DNA of 64,000 nt, taken from assembly GCF_010669145.1 (NCBI RefSeq), contig NZ_CP048632.1, forward strand, positions 2,686,501 to 2,750,500, written 5' to 3'. Position numbers and translations under genes: made by a program. The stretch comes from Rhizobium oryzihabitans. GTDB taxonomy: Bacteria > Pseudomonadota > Alphaproteobacteria > Rhizobiales > Rhizobiaceae. Below the pieces are notes generated by a model, which was given only the letters and a program-made list of their open reading frames with translations, did not search any database and had not been told where the DNA came from. Positions 35,217-43,715 of the stretch are shown here, piece after piece (position 1 is the first letter of the stretch; each line of letters begins with the position of its first letter).

Positions 35217-36119
35217 TTACGCATCCACCACGCGCAGCGCGCGGGCGGCTTCGAGGGCTTCCTTCTGTACCGCTTCCTGAACCTTTTCGAAGGCGCGAAC
35301 CTCGATCTGGCGCACACGCTCGCGGCTGATGTCGAACTCGGATGAGAGTTCTTCCAGCGTCACCGGGTCTTCAGCAAGGCGGCGGGCCTCGAAGATGCGG
35401 CGTTCGCGGTCGTTCAGCACGCCCATGGCCTTGGCCAGCATGCGGCGGCGGGTTTCCAGTTCGTCCTGCTCGATCAGCACGGCTTCCTGGCTTTCATGGT
35501 CATCCACCAGCCAATCCTGCCATTGGCCGGATTCGCCTTCGGAGGCCTTGATCGGCGCATTCAGCGATGCGTCGCCATGCAGGCGACGGTTCATCGAGAT
35601 CACTTCTTCCTCAGAAACCTGAAGCTTGGTGGCGATTTCCTTGACGTGTTCCGGCTTCAGATCGCCATCGTCGATCGCCTGGATACGGCCTTTCAGCCGG
35701 CGCAGGTTGAAGAACAGGCGCTTCTGGTTGGCCGTCGTGCCCATCTTCACCAGGGACCACGAGCGCAGGATATATTCCTGGATCGAGGCCTTGATCCACC
35801 ACATGGCGTAGGTGGCAAGACGGAAGCCGCGTTCCGGATCGAACTTCTTCACCGCCTGCATCAGGCCGACATTGCCTTCGGACACGACTTCGCCAATCGG
35901 CAGGCCGTAACCGCGGTAACCCATGGCAATCTTGGCGACGAGGCGCAGGTGGCTGGTGACAAGCTTATGGGCAGCGTCGCGGTCACCATGCTCGGCGTAA
36001 CGCTTGCCAAGCATGTATTCTTCCTGCGGCTCCAGCATCGGAAATTTACGGATTTCGTCGAGATATCTATTGAGACCGGCTTCGCCGGCCGTAATCGTAG
36101 GCAAACTATTGCGGGCCAT
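35217..36119 (-). CDS. rpoH: RNA polymerase heat-shock sigma factor (sigma-32)
   Basis: 300 residues. Region 2 with VTSHLRLVAKIAMGYRGYGL, GNVGLMQAVKKFDPERGFRL and TYAMWWIKASIQEYILRSWS; the RpoH box with TTANQKRLFFNLRRLKGRIQ; region 4 with EELSSEFDISRERVRQIEVR. This Q-K-R-L-F-F-N-L-R box is the RpoH hallmark that separates it from RpoD. Controls heat-shock genes. A heat-shock-like promoter lies about 120-140 bp upstream, so autoregulation is plausible. Confidence 0.96.
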   Translation of the reverse strand: MARNSLPTITAGEAGLNRYLDEIRKFPMLEPQEEYMLGKRYAEHGDRDAAHKLVTSHLRLVAKIAMGYRGYGLPIGEVVSEGNVGLMQAVKKFDPERGFRLATYAMWWIKASIQEYILRSWSLVKMGTTANQKRLFFNLRRLKGRIQAIDDGDLKPEHVKEIATKLQVSEEEVISMNRRLHGDASLNAPIKASEGESGQWQDWLVDDHESQEAVLIEQDELETRRRMLAKAMGVLNDRERRIFEARRLAEDPVTLEELSSEFDISRERVRQIEVRAFEKVQEAVQKEALEAARALRVVDA

Positions 36120-36236
36120 AAAGCACCCCCTTATCTATGGTCTGGAACGGCACCCTCATGGATTGACGATTACTCGCCTGAGGCACACCGCTAGTGGCGG
36201 GTCGTTACCGACCCCGCACGAACCCATGTAACAAAT

Positions 36237-36261
36237 ATGTATGCGCCCGCCGCGTTTCAAG
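36237..36261 (-). promoter_or_regulatory. Candidate sigma-32 promoter of rpoH
   Basis: On the minus strand CTTGAAA (36261-36255) is followed after 11 bases by CATACAT (36243-36237), or after 15 by CATATTT, resembling the heat-shock consensus CTTGAAA-N-CCCATNT. Autogenous heat-shock promoters upstream of rpoH are known in Agrobacterium. The spacing choice is uncertain. Confidence 0.45.
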
Positions 36262-36284
36262 CGAACGCTGCGTTCACACATATG

Positions 36285-37109
36285 TTATGTTCCGGCGACA
36301 CTGTCTCTCACCTGTTTAACTTTTGAACGGTAGATTCGTTCCGAAAATCCGCCAAGGCCGGAGCGTATCATCAGCTCATACATTACCCGTCTGCGCATGG
36401 GATTATGCAGGCGCACGACGGTGGAGCCAAGAAACTGCGTTTCGACATGGCCAAGGATCTGCAAGTCGGGTTCTTCGGCGATCGCGCCTGCGTAAAGCGC
36501 GTGAAATTCGCGGCGGCAGACATAGGTCTTATATTTGGTCATGGCGAAGCAGGCGAGGCTGTGGCCGTGCGTGCGCAGAAAATCGGCAACCCCCACCGTC
36601 ACTTCCGGCCAGGCGGGATTGAAAGTGTCGTCAAAGACGATGACGCCATGCGGGGCGATCACCTCCATCGCCAGCTTCGCATCCGCCAGAACATGATGCA
36701 GATGGTGTCCGCCATCGATGCTGAAGAAGCGCACGGGGCCGATCCGCGAGGTGATGTCGGAGGGGGCGAGCCGGGTACTGTCACCCTTGATGATCAGGTC
36801 CTCATCCATCGCAAAACCCAGCCGCCGGCCGTTTTCCATCAAGCGGTCATATTGGTCCAGGCTGCCATCCTCGGGCGGGTCCATTTCGAACAGGTCGACG
36901 CCCAGCACCTTTTCCTTCGTCTGCGCAAACCTGCGCAGCAGAAAATAAGAGCGGCCATAATAAACGCCGATTTCAGCCATGCCGCCTTGAAGGTGGTTTC
37001 TCGTCTGGGCCTGCAGCAGCGCCTTGAAGACGAGCGCGTCGGGCGGGTCGATATAGCCTTCGACGCTGCGCAGATCCTGAAATATAAACCGGCGTTCATC
37101 GATGTTCAT
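36285..37109 (-). CDS. Class I SAM-dependent methyltransferase (Methyltransf_24-like)
   Basis: 274 residues. GGMAEIGVYYGRSYFLLRRF is the SAM-binding glycine-rich motif (post-I: KVLGVDLFEMDPPEDGS, acidic residue binding the ribose), SIDGGHHLHHVLADAKLAME and HGVIVFDDTFNPAWPEVTVG carry the following motifs. This HHxxxDxxL pattern is typical for small-molecule or sugar O-methyltransferases of the CmcI/cephalosporin-hydroxylase group. Target unknown. Alone between rpoH and rluD. Confidence 0.82.
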   Translation of the reverse strand: MNIDERRFIFQDLRSVEGYIDPPDALVFKALLQAQTRNHLQGGMAEIGVYYGRSYFLLRRFAQTKEKVLGVDLFEMDPPEDGSLDQYDRLMENGRRLGFAMDEDLIIKGDSTRLAPSDITSRIGPVRFFSIDGGHHLHHVLADAKLAMEVIAPHGVIVFDDTFNPAWPEVTVGVADFLRTHGHSLACFAMTKYKTYVCRREFHALYAGAIAEEPDLQILGHVETQFLGSTVVRLHNPMRRRVMYELMIRSGLGGFSERIYRSKVKQVRDSVAGT

Positions 37110-37357
37110 GCGCGATAGATCCCGTCATCATGCCGGTTCCGTTCAGGATATGCGGATCGAACGAAAGGCATCCCCTGCGGTGTCCGTCATTCGGCAGGCT
37201 TGGTTTGCGTCACCGAAATGGGGGTGATGTCAAGCCTTGCAGCGGTCGAGGAGGTGCGACGATTGAAGCGAAATTGGGGCGGTCTATAAAAAGGACCGAC
37301 TGCGGAATATCGCGATCCGCTAATCTTTTTTTATTATCCGGGGCTTCGGGCAGAATT

Positions 37358-37386
37358 TACGGCGCGGTTTTTTTGACCGCGCCGTA
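37358..37386. terminator. Strong perfect hairpin downstream of rluD
   Basis: TACGGCGCGGT (37358-37368) and ACCGCGCCGTA (37376-37386) pair perfectly over 11 bp with a TTTTTTG loop, nine bases after the rluD stop on the minus strand. No long T run follows in either direction, so it may act as a transcript-end stabiliser as much as a terminator. Confidence 0.6.
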
Positions 37387-37394
37387 CAGCATTT

Positions 37395-38417
37395 TCAGCC
37401 GCGCAGTGCGGTGATCAGTTCTTCCATGTCATCCGGCATGTCGGTTTCGAACTCCATCACCTCGCCGGTGCGGGGGTGTTCGAAGGCGAGCAGATAGGCA
37501 TGCAGCGCCTGTCGCGGAAAGCGGTTGACGGTGCTTCTGGCCGGCTCTTCAAGCAGGTTCGCCTTGGTGCGGAAGGCCGCGCCATATTCGGGGTCGCCGA
37601 TCAGCGGATGGCCGATATGGGCCATATGCACGCGGATCTGGTGGGTGCGGCCCGTCTCCAGCCGGCATTCCACCATGGAGGCGAGGCAGGATGCATCCGG
37701 CCTTTCATGGAAGCGCTCCATCACCTCGTAATGGGTGATCGCCTCGCGGGCGTCGTCCCTGTCCTCATGCTTGACGGCGCGTTTGGTGCGATCGGCGCCA
37801 CGGCCGAGTGCGGCGTCGATGGTGCCGCGAAGGGTGCGCGGGCGGCCCCAGACGACGGCCTTGTAGGCCCGCTCCAGCGGGCCGGTGCGGCCGTGGTCGG
37901 CAAATTGCGCGGCGAGATGGCGGTGGGCATTGTCGTTTTTCGCCACCACCATGACGCCGGAGGTTTCCTTGTCCAGCCGGTGCACGATGCCCGGGCGCTT
38001 CACGCCGCCAATGCCGGAGAGGCTGTCGCCGCAATGGTGAATGAGGGCGTTGACCAGCGTTCCGGTCCAGTTGCCGGCGCCCGGATGCACGACGAGACCG
38101 GCGGGCTTCACCAGCACGATCAGGTCTTCATCCTCATATTCCACATCGAGCGGAATATCCTCGCCCTTGGGTTCGGGGTCTTCCGGTTCCGGCATCACAA
38201 TCTCGATGCGGTCCTGCGGATGCACTTTCTTTTTCGGCTCCGTCACCGGTTTGCCATTCAGGAAAACCGCGCCCTGCTCGATCAGCGCCTTCAGACGGCT
38301 GCGTGACAGATCGCCACCGACTTCGGTCGCCAGCCAGGAATCGAGGCGGCCTTCGGCGTCTTCCCCGGCAATCAGGACTTTCCTTGCGTCTCCGCCTTGT
38401 TTAAAGGGGTCGTTCAT
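37395..38417 (-). CDS. rluD: Ribosomal large-subunit pseudouridine synthase (RluA/RluD family)
   Basis: 340 residues: N-terminal S4 RNA-binding domain (RLDSWLATEVGGDLSRSRLK, LIEQGAVFLNGKPV) and the RluA catalytic domain with VVHPGAGNWTGTLVNALIHH, HRLDKETSGVMVVAKND (catalytic Asp in HRLD) and GRTHQIRVHMAHIGHPLIGD. Length and S4 domain fit RluD, which modifies helix 69 of 23S rRNA. Divergent from the small membrane protein gene, 38 bp between starts. Confidence 0.9.
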   Translation of the reverse strand: MNDPFKQGGDARKVLIAGEDAEGRLDSWLATEVGGDLSRSRLKALIEQGAVFLNGKPVTEPKKKVHPQDRIEIVMPEPEDPEPKGEDIPLDVEYEDEDLIVLVKPAGLVVHPGAGNWTGTLVNALIHHCGDSLSGIGGVKRPGIVHRLDKETSGVMVVAKNDNAHRHLAAQFADHGRTGPLERAYKAVVWGRPRTLRGTIDAALGRGADRTKRAVKHEDRDDAREAITHYEVMERFHERPDASCLASMVECRLETGRTHQIRVHMAHIGHPLIGDPEYGAAFRTKANLLEEPARSTVNRFPRQALHAYLLAFEHPRTGEVMEFETDMPDDMEELITALRG

Positions 38418-38455
38418 TCTTATTTTTCCGATCCATCAGCATTTCAGGGAACCCG

Positions 38456-38848
38456 ATGACGCAGATCGAGCAAGACGAACAGGAAGACAAGCCGCTTGAT
38501 CCGGCCATGGAAAAAGTTCGCCGCAAGATGATCCGTTTGCAGATCGTGTCGGGCTCCGTGATGTTTATCAGCCTTATGGCCGTCTTCGGAGCGGTTGTCT
38601 ACAAGGCGATGGGGCCGTCGAAAACGGTTGCGACGCAGAGCGAACCGCAAAATCTGGCTGTTCCGACCGGCAACGGGCCGCTGGCCGTCACCGCCAGCCT
38701 GCCGCAGGGCTTCGTGATCGACAATGTCAGCTATTCCGGCGGTGACATGCTGTTTTACGGCAGGCTTGCCAACGGCACCCGCAAGGCGCTGGTCTTCAAT
38801 GTTGCGGTCGGCCGGTTCCTCGCCGATGTGACGGTCGATGCCCAGTGA
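38456..38848 (+). CDS. Small single-pass membrane protein (DUF6476-like)
   Basis: 130 residues: acidic N-terminus (MTQIEQDEQEDKPLDPAMEK), one membrane helix near residues 29-51 (IVSGSVMFISLMAVFGAVVY), and a small C-terminal domain (NVSYSGGDMLFYGRLANGTR). Conserved-looking in Rhizobiales next to rluD; function unknown. Its 3' end overlaps the next gene by 11 bases, suggesting coupling to the RNA methyltransferase. Confidence 0.78.
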   Translation: MTQIEQDEQEDKPLDPAMEKVRRKMIRLQIVSGSVMFISLMAVFGAVVYKAMGPSKTVATQSEPQNLAVPTGNGPLAVTASLPQGFVIDNVSYSGGDMLFYGRLANGTRKALVFNVAVGRFLADVTVDAQ

Positions 38849-39698
38849 GGGCAGCGATCATACGCTCTTGGACGGACGGGCGCTGATCCCGGTCGACGAC
38901 CCGGCCGATCCGCGCATCGCCGCCTTTCGCGACATTCGCGAGCGTGACCTTACCGGTAGGCAAGGCCGCTTCATCGCCGAAGGCACGGTGGTGCTGCGCA
39001 TGCTCGCCGCCGCCCATAAAGCGGGCGGCGCCTTTGCGGCGGAAAGCATCCTGATCCTCAAGAACCGGCTTTCGGGCGTTGCGGATATTCTTGCTGATTT
39101 TCCAGCCGATGTTCCGGTCTATGTGGCGGAAGCACCGGTGCTGGACGGCATCGTCGGTTTTCACCTGCATCGCGGCATTCTGGCGCTCGGCCGCCGGGTT
39201 CACGACAATACGCTGGACGGGCTGGCGAACGCGCTTCCCGCCTCTTCGTTGGTGCTCGCAGGCTGCGGCATCTCCAACCACGACAATCTGGGTGCGATGT
39301 TCCGCAACGCCGCGGCGTTTTATGCCGATGCGGTGTTTCTGGACGAGACCTGCTGCGATCCGCTCTATCGCAAGGCGTTGCGTGTTTCGGTCGGTTCGGT
39401 CCTCTCGGTTCCCTATCATCGCGGCGGGGGCGCGGTGCAGATGCTGGAGCGGCTCTCTGCGGCCGGTTTTGCGATCTGGAGCCTTTCGCCCAATGGCGAG
39501 ACCGAGATACGCGACATTCCCCGTTCCGAACGCATGGCGCTGGTCATCGGCACGGAAGGCGAGGGATTGCCGCAATCGGTGCTCTCGCGTTTTCACACGG
39601 CACGGATTGCGCAGTCGCCGCAGCTGGATAGTCTGAATGCGGGGACGGCTTCGGGGCTGGCGCTTTATCAGATGGCGAGCGCGATAGGGCGGGTTTAG
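38838..39698 (+). CDS. TrmH/SpoU-family RNA 2'-O-methyltransferase
   Basis: 286 residues. N-terminal substrate-binding domain (GRFIAEGTVVLRMLAAAHKA), C-terminal SPOUT knot with motif 1 SNHDNLGAMFRNAAAFYADA, motif 2 MALVIGTEGEGLPQSVLSRF and motif 3 SLNAGTASGLALYQMAS. Methylates a ribose in tRNA or rRNA; exact site not deducible. Co-transcribed with the preceding small membrane protein. Confidence 0.9.
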   Translation: MPSEGSDHTLLDGRALIPVDDPADPRIAAFRDIRERDLTGRQGRFIAEGTVVLRMLAAAHKAGGAFAAESILILKNRLSGVADILADFPADVPVYVAEAPVLDGIVGFHLHRGILALGRRVHDNTLDGLANALPASSLVLAGCGISNHDNLGAMFRNAAAFYADAVFLDETCCDPLYRKALRVSVGSVLSVPYHRGGGAVQMLERLSAAGFAIWSLSPNGETEIRDIPRSERMALVIGTEGEGLPQSVLSRFHTARIAQSPQLDSLNAGTASGLALYQMASAIGRV

Positions 39699-39731
39699 AG
39701 GGCGGATAAAGGTTGATCCTTTGCGCGTGAC

Positions 39732-39895
39732 GCTTACCCCCCTCTGCCCTGCCGGGCATCTCCCCCTCAAGGGGGGGAGATCGACTCGTGGCGACATCTC
39801 GCCCATCTCGAAGCTTGAGAATAAAGCGGTGATAGCGCTTCTTGCCGATCTCCCCCCTTGAGGGGGAGATGCCCGGCAGGGCAGAGGGGGTAAGC
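39732..39895. repeat. Family 2 palindromic element
   Basis: GCTTACCCCCCTCTGCCCTG at the left and its inverted match CAGGGCAGAGGGGGTAAGC at the right, with the same CATCTCCCCCTCAAGGGGGG hairpin ends and middle CTTGCCGATCTCC as the copies at 34881 and 49976. It lies between the convergent SpoU and coiled-coil genes. Confidence 0.9.
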
Positions 39896-39973
39896 CGCAC
39901 ATGCGAGGATAATGGACCTCATTCGCAGATGCCGGCTAAGTCCCACCCGCCGAGCAACGCAAACTCCCTAAAA

Positions 39974-41200
39974 TCACCCCTTCCGCTTCTCCACCAACGC
40001 ACTCGCCTGCGCTGCAAGGCTCTCACGCCCCGATGAAGCGGAAGCCTTGGCAAGCAGCCCCGGGATCGGCGATTTTTCGCCTTCCTGCGCAGCCGTGAGC
40101 GCAATCATCTGGGCGGCGATGCGGGCGATTTCTCGGCGGATCGGTTCGTCGTTGCCGGTGCCGCGCACATTCAGAAGGCGTTCGGTGAGCGCCGTTCCCT
40201 GATTGCGGATATCCTCGATCTCCTGCGCCAGCCCCTCCGGCGGCGTTGCCGTCGGCTCTTCTGCAACCGGCAAGGCGGGTGCGTCCCCGGCCGTTTCGAC
40301 CTCTGGGGTCTCTGCCGCAACGGCGGGGGCGATTTCAGGCGCAGATACGGCCGGTTGCTGCGGGCTCACGGCCTTCTCCACCGGCACGGCCGGGTTCGGC
40401 AGGCGAATGATCATGTCGTCGCTGCGGCCGCCCGTTGTGGCAAGCTGTTCCTTCAGGCGGGCGACCTCCTGATTGCGCAGCGTCAGCATGGTGTCGAGAT
40501 CGGCATTTTTCGCCATGACCGTGGCGATCTGTTCTTCCAGCCGGGTGACCTTGCGGCTTTCGCGCGCAACCGCCGTCATGGCTTCCTTGTTGCGTGCCGC
40601 CACATCCTGCAATTCGCGGGTCGCGGTCTCGCCTTCCTTGCGGAAACGCGTGGCGCTCTGCTTGGCCTGTTCCGCCTCAAGGTCGCGGGTCGCGGCGGTG
40701 ATTTTCGAATCATCCAGTTCGCGCGTCAGGTTGGTGAGGCGGGCGGTGAGATCAGACATCTGCGCGGCGCGCTCGTTTGCGGCCTGTTCCTGCTGCAGGA
40801 GGTTCGCCCCAATGGCACCGGCGCGTTCCTCGCTGGCATCGAGGGCGGCGCGCAATTCGGTAATCTCCAGCGTCAGCTCCTCGATTTTCAGCGAAAAGCT
40901 GCGGTTCTGCTCGCCGAGGCGATAGGCATCGCTGGAAGCGGCTTCGTTGGCGAGGCGCAGGGAGGTGTTTTTTTCCCGTTCCGTATCCAGTTCCTGGCGG
41001 ACCTTGGCGTTTTCGGCGGCATAAAGCGCACGCGCCATGTCCTTCTGGGCGCGGACTTCCTGCGGGCTGATGGGCATCGTCGCGCGCAGGCGGTTTTCCG
41101 TATAGGCGACGATGCGGCGATGGATCGCGGGCGCGATCATCAGGGCCAGCAGGGTAGCGGTGAGAAAACCCAATCCGAAAAGAATGGCATATTCAATCAC
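39974..41200 (-). CDS. Membrane-anchored long coiled-coil protein, function unknown
   Basis: 408 residues. One N-terminal membrane helix (AILFGLGFLTATLLALMIAP, residues 4-23), then a long alpha-helical coiled coil from about 45 to 270 rich in Ala, Glu, Arg (EERAGAIGANLLQQEQAANE, VTRLEEQIATVMAKNADLDT), an Ala/Pro/Glu-rich linker, and a short helical C-terminus (EDIRNQGTALTERLLNVRGT). Single gene. Topology resembles cell-envelope scaffolding proteins, but no family is recognised. Confidence 0.75.
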   Translation of the reverse strand: MIEYAILFGLGFLTATLLALMIAPAIHRRIVAYTENRLRATMPISPQEVRAQKDMARALYAAENAKVRQELDTEREKNTSLRLANEAASSDAYRLGEQNRSFSLKIEELTLEITELRAALDASEERAGAIGANLLQQEQAANERAAQMSDLTARLTNLTRELDDSKITAATRDLEAEQAKQSATRFRKEGETATRELQDVAARNKEAMTAVARESRKVTRLEEQIATVMAKNADLDTMLTLRNQEVARLKEQLATTGGRSDDMIIRLPNPAVPVEKAVSPQQPAVSAPEIAPAVAAETPEVETAGDAPALPVAEEPTATPPEGLAQEIEDIRNQGTALTERLLNVRGTGNDEPIRREIARIAAQMIALTAAQEGEKSPIPGLLAKASASSGRESLAAQASALVEKRKG

Positions 41201-41330
41201 GCGGGACAGTCTCCGAAACTCAGATACGCGCGCATTCGGAAAGAGGGGCGCGAAGGCACGTTACGCTATTATTGCAACCGTGGGGAGGGGTCTTTCCGGC
41301 AATTGCCGAGGCGGTGTTTGTCCCACTTGT

Positions 41331-41450
41331 TTCTTCTCCCCTAGTGGAGAAGTCCGCGGCAGCGGGATGAGGGGGCGAGGGTAGAGATATCAGGAGAGCT
41401 TGCCCCTTCATCAGACCCTTCGGGCCACCTTCTCCCCTCGGGGAGAAGAA
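41331..41450. repeat. Family 3 palindromic element
   Basis: TTCTTCTCCCCTAGTGGAGA hairpin at the left, TTCTCCCCTCGGGGAGAAGA at the right, around a core GCGGCAGCGGGATGAGGGGG ... CATCAGACCCTTCGGGCCACC. Full copies also at 47605 and 57799. It occupies the gap between the coiled-coil gene and eipA. Confidence 0.88.
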
Positions 41451-41471
41451 AGACGCGGCACCCTCGCATAA

Positions 41472-42068
41472 TCAGAAAGGGTTCCACGTCGGCTGCTGGG
41501 TAAGCTTCAGGTAACCGACATTGATGCCGAGGCGCGCACCGATGCCGGTGCGGATGGGCGCCAGCGTGACATCGCTGCTCTTGAGATAGGTCATGCCGAC
41601 GCCGGCGACGATGAAGGCGGAGCCGCTGACGCCGCCGTAACGGCGGTAAAGCGCATCGACCGAAGGCAGGTTATAGACCAACATCATGGCGCGGGTGCCC
41701 TGGCCGCCATAATCGAGACCGAGGGAGGGGCCCTGCCAGAAGACCGGATGCTGGCCGGCATTCTTGGTATAAAGCGTGCCTTCGCCATAGGTGAGGCCGG
41801 CGACGAAGGCGCCGGAGCCTTCCTGGCCGAGAATATAACCGTTCGGAAGACCGTATTGCTGGAAGGCGCGCTCCACCACCTTGGCGAGGCCGCCGGTGGT
41901 TTCACCGAAGAATCCGTGGCCTGCATCCACGACTTCCTGGATAGAATATTGATCGCTGGTCTGGGCCGAGGCCGGTGCGACCCACATCAAGAGGCTCGCA
42001 AGGAGCGCAATAATCTTTCCCAGTCCGAGGCGTGCAATGGTGCGGGTTTTCGTAAGGCGCATCGTCAT
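41472..42068 (-). CDS. eipA: EipA-family (DUF1134) periplasmic envelope protein
   Basis: 198 residues. A signal sequence (IIALLASLLMWVAPASAQ) precedes a DUF1134 domain: YSIQEVVDAGHGFFGETTGG, AFVAGLTYGEGTLYTKNAGQ, FWQGPSLGLDYGGQGTRAMM, GVSGSAFIVAGVGMTYLKSS. EipA of Brucella is a periplasmic protein needed for envelope integrity; same role is likely. Upstream, divergent, lies chpT, with a CtrA-like box in the shared region. Confidence 0.87.
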   Translation of the reverse strand: MTMRLTKTRTIARLGLGKIIALLASLLMWVAPASAQTSDQYSIQEVVDAGHGFFGETTGGLAKVVERAFQQYGLPNGYILGQEGSGAFVAGLTYGEGTLYTKNAGQHPVFWQGPSLGLDYGGQGTRAMMLVYNLPSVDALYRRYGGVSGSAFIVAGVGMTYLKSSDVTLAPIRTGIGARLGINVGYLKLTQQPTWNPF

Positions 42069-42233
42069 GTCCGTCCGTCTGTTTCGTTAGCGCATCAGCC
42101 TGAAAATCCGAATCGGTTTTCGCAAGGGTCGATGCGCAGAGTCAAAGTTCTACAGCATGTTTCGTGCATCCTGGCGGATACACGGGGCTCCAGTGTGGCC
42201 TGTTAAGGCATTTGGCATTTTGAAACCATCCTA

Positions 42234-42249
42234 TTAACAATCGGTTTAC
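42234..42249 (+). promoter_or_regulatory. CtrA-like binding site upstream of chpT
   Basis: TTAA-CAATCGG-TTTAC matches the CtrA consensus TTAA-N7-TTAAC with one mismatch. It lies 71-86 bp before the chpT start in an A/T-rich region with further TTAAC half-sites at 42185-42275. Confidence 0.5.
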
Positions 42250-42319
42250 CAAATATGGTGTCATTATGGCTTAACAATTTCCACACCGTCCGCGCATCCC
42301 TTGCGCAGGAGAGAATTTT

Positions 42320-42967
42320 ATGACGAGCAAACTCAATATCACGCTGTCCGGTCCCGATCTGGCGTCTCTTCTGTGCAGTCGTGTGTGCCATGACGTGATC
42401 TCTCCTGTTGGCGCCATCAATAACGGCCTTGAATTGCTGGACGAGGGCGGCACCGACGACGATGCCCTGGACCTCATCCGCACGTCCGCTCTTAACGCAT
42501 CCGTGCGGCTGAAGTTCGCCCGCCTTGCTTTCGGTGCGTCGGGTTCCGCCGGCGCTTCGATCGATACGGGCGAGGCCGAAAAAGCCGCCAAGGATTTCGC
42601 CGCCGCCGAAAAGAAGGCCGAAGTCAGCTGGAACGGCCCGCGCGCCATCGTCGCGAAGAATCGTGTCAAACTCTTGCTCAACCTTTTCCTCGTCGCTTAT
42701 GGCGCGATCCCGCGCGGCGGCAATGTGGATGTGCTGCTGGAAAGCCCCGACGGTGACGCCAAGTTCGAAATCACCGTCAAGGGCCGGATGATGCGCGTGC
42801 CGGCCAAATTTGCGGAGATTTACGAAGGCAGGCTGGAAGAGGCCGTCGACGCCCATTCCGTGCAGCCCTATTACACGCTGCTTCTGGCGGAAGAGGCCAA
42901 TATGGCGGTGGAATACAAGGTGCTTGAAGATCGCATCGTCTTTACCGCGAAAACGGTTGCCGAGTGA
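42320..42967 (+). CDS. chpT: Histidine phosphotransferase ChpT
   Basis: 215 residues. The dimerisation helix carries His24 in SRVCHDVISPVGAINNGLEL, the ChpT phospho-His motif, followed by a degenerate Bergerat-type domain (LNLFLVAYGAIPRGGNVDVL). ChpT passes phosphate from the CckA hybrid kinase to CtrA and CpdR in alphaproteobacteria. Its main target CtrA is encoded 2.5 kb away. Followed by a terminator hairpin. Confidence 0.93.
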   Translation: MTSKLNITLSGPDLASLLCSRVCHDVISPVGAINNGLELLDEGGTDDDALDLIRTSALNASVRLKFARLAFGASGSAGASIDTGEAEKAAKDFAAAEKKAEVSWNGPRAIVAKNRVKLLLNLFLVAYGAIPRGGNVDVLLESPDGDAKFEITVKGRMMRVPAKFAEIYEGRLEEAVDAHSVQPYYTLLLAEEANMAVEYKVLEDRIVFTAKTVAE

Positions 42968-43000
42968 CCGTTCGATTGCGGACGTGATTTTTTAAGAAGG

Positions 43001-43033
43001 GCCGGGCTGCGTCTGCGGACGCGCCGGCTTTTT
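43001..43033 (+). terminator. Terminator after chpT
   Basis: GCCGG (43001-43005) / CCGGC (43024-43028) with an inner GCGTC-TGCG-GACGC stem (43009-43022), followed by five T; 33 bp after the chpT stop. Confidence 0.75.
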
Positions 43034-43053
43034 CTGTTTCGGGGAGCACGTTC

Positions 43054-43581
43054 ATGACACGCCTGACAACCGCCCGCCTCATCCTGCGGCCGCATGCCAT
43101 CGGGGATGAAACGCTTTATTGCGCATTCTGGGGAGCGGATGTCCTGCCTATCGAGGGGGTTAAATCGATTGCACCGCTGGATGCAGAACTCGCTTTTGCC
43201 CGCCTCCTGCGCTTCATCGGCCATTGGTCAGCCTTCGGTTTCGGCCCCTTTGTCGTCGAGGAGGCGGAAACGGGACGCATCGTGGGCGAGGTGGGTTTTG
43301 CCCATATGCGCCGCGGAAACGGGGCGGATTTTGATGGTGTGCCCGAGGCGATGTGGAAAATCGACAGGCAGCTGGTCGGCAAAGGTGTCGCGACAGAAGC
43401 TGTGGAGGCCGCGACGACGTGGTTCGACAGTAGCGGAATTTCGCAGCGGACCGTCTGTATGATCGATCCTCTGAACAGCCCGTCTTTAGCCATTGCCGCC
43501 CGATTCGGCTTTCAGCCGTTTCGCGATGCGATGTTCCGGAAAAACCCCGTGCGGCTTTTCGAGCGGATATCCGCGATCTAG
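43054..43581 (+). CDS. GNAT-family N-acetyltransferase
   Basis: 175 residues of the RimJ/RimL type: TARLILRPHAIGDETLYCAF at the start, then FVVEEAETGRIVGEVGFAHM and the acetyl-CoA loop in WKIDRQLVGKGVATEAVEAA (Q/R-x-x-G-x-G/A form), and IDPLNSPSLAIAARFGFQPF near the end. Transfers acetyl to an unknown amine. Single gene with an AGCACG leader behind the chpT terminator. Confidence 0.87.
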   Translation: MTRLTTARLILRPHAIGDETLYCAFWGADVLPIEGVKSIAPLDAELAFARLLRFIGHWSAFGFGPFVVEEAETGRIVGEVGFAHMRRGNGADFDGVPEAMWKIDRQLVGKGVATEAVEAATTWFDSSGISQRTVCMIDPLNSPSLAIAARFGFQPFRDAMFRKNPVRLFERISAI

Positions 43582-43715
43582 TACGGCGCTCATATGGATC
43601 GTCTGATGGAGATGCTGCCTCGATCGCGTTTCAGAACGTCCTGAAACCTGTTTCAGGTCTCAGGCGGGGGCGGTTTGGGTGAGGAGTTGGTCCATCGCAA
43701 CTCCTGGAGCATCCC

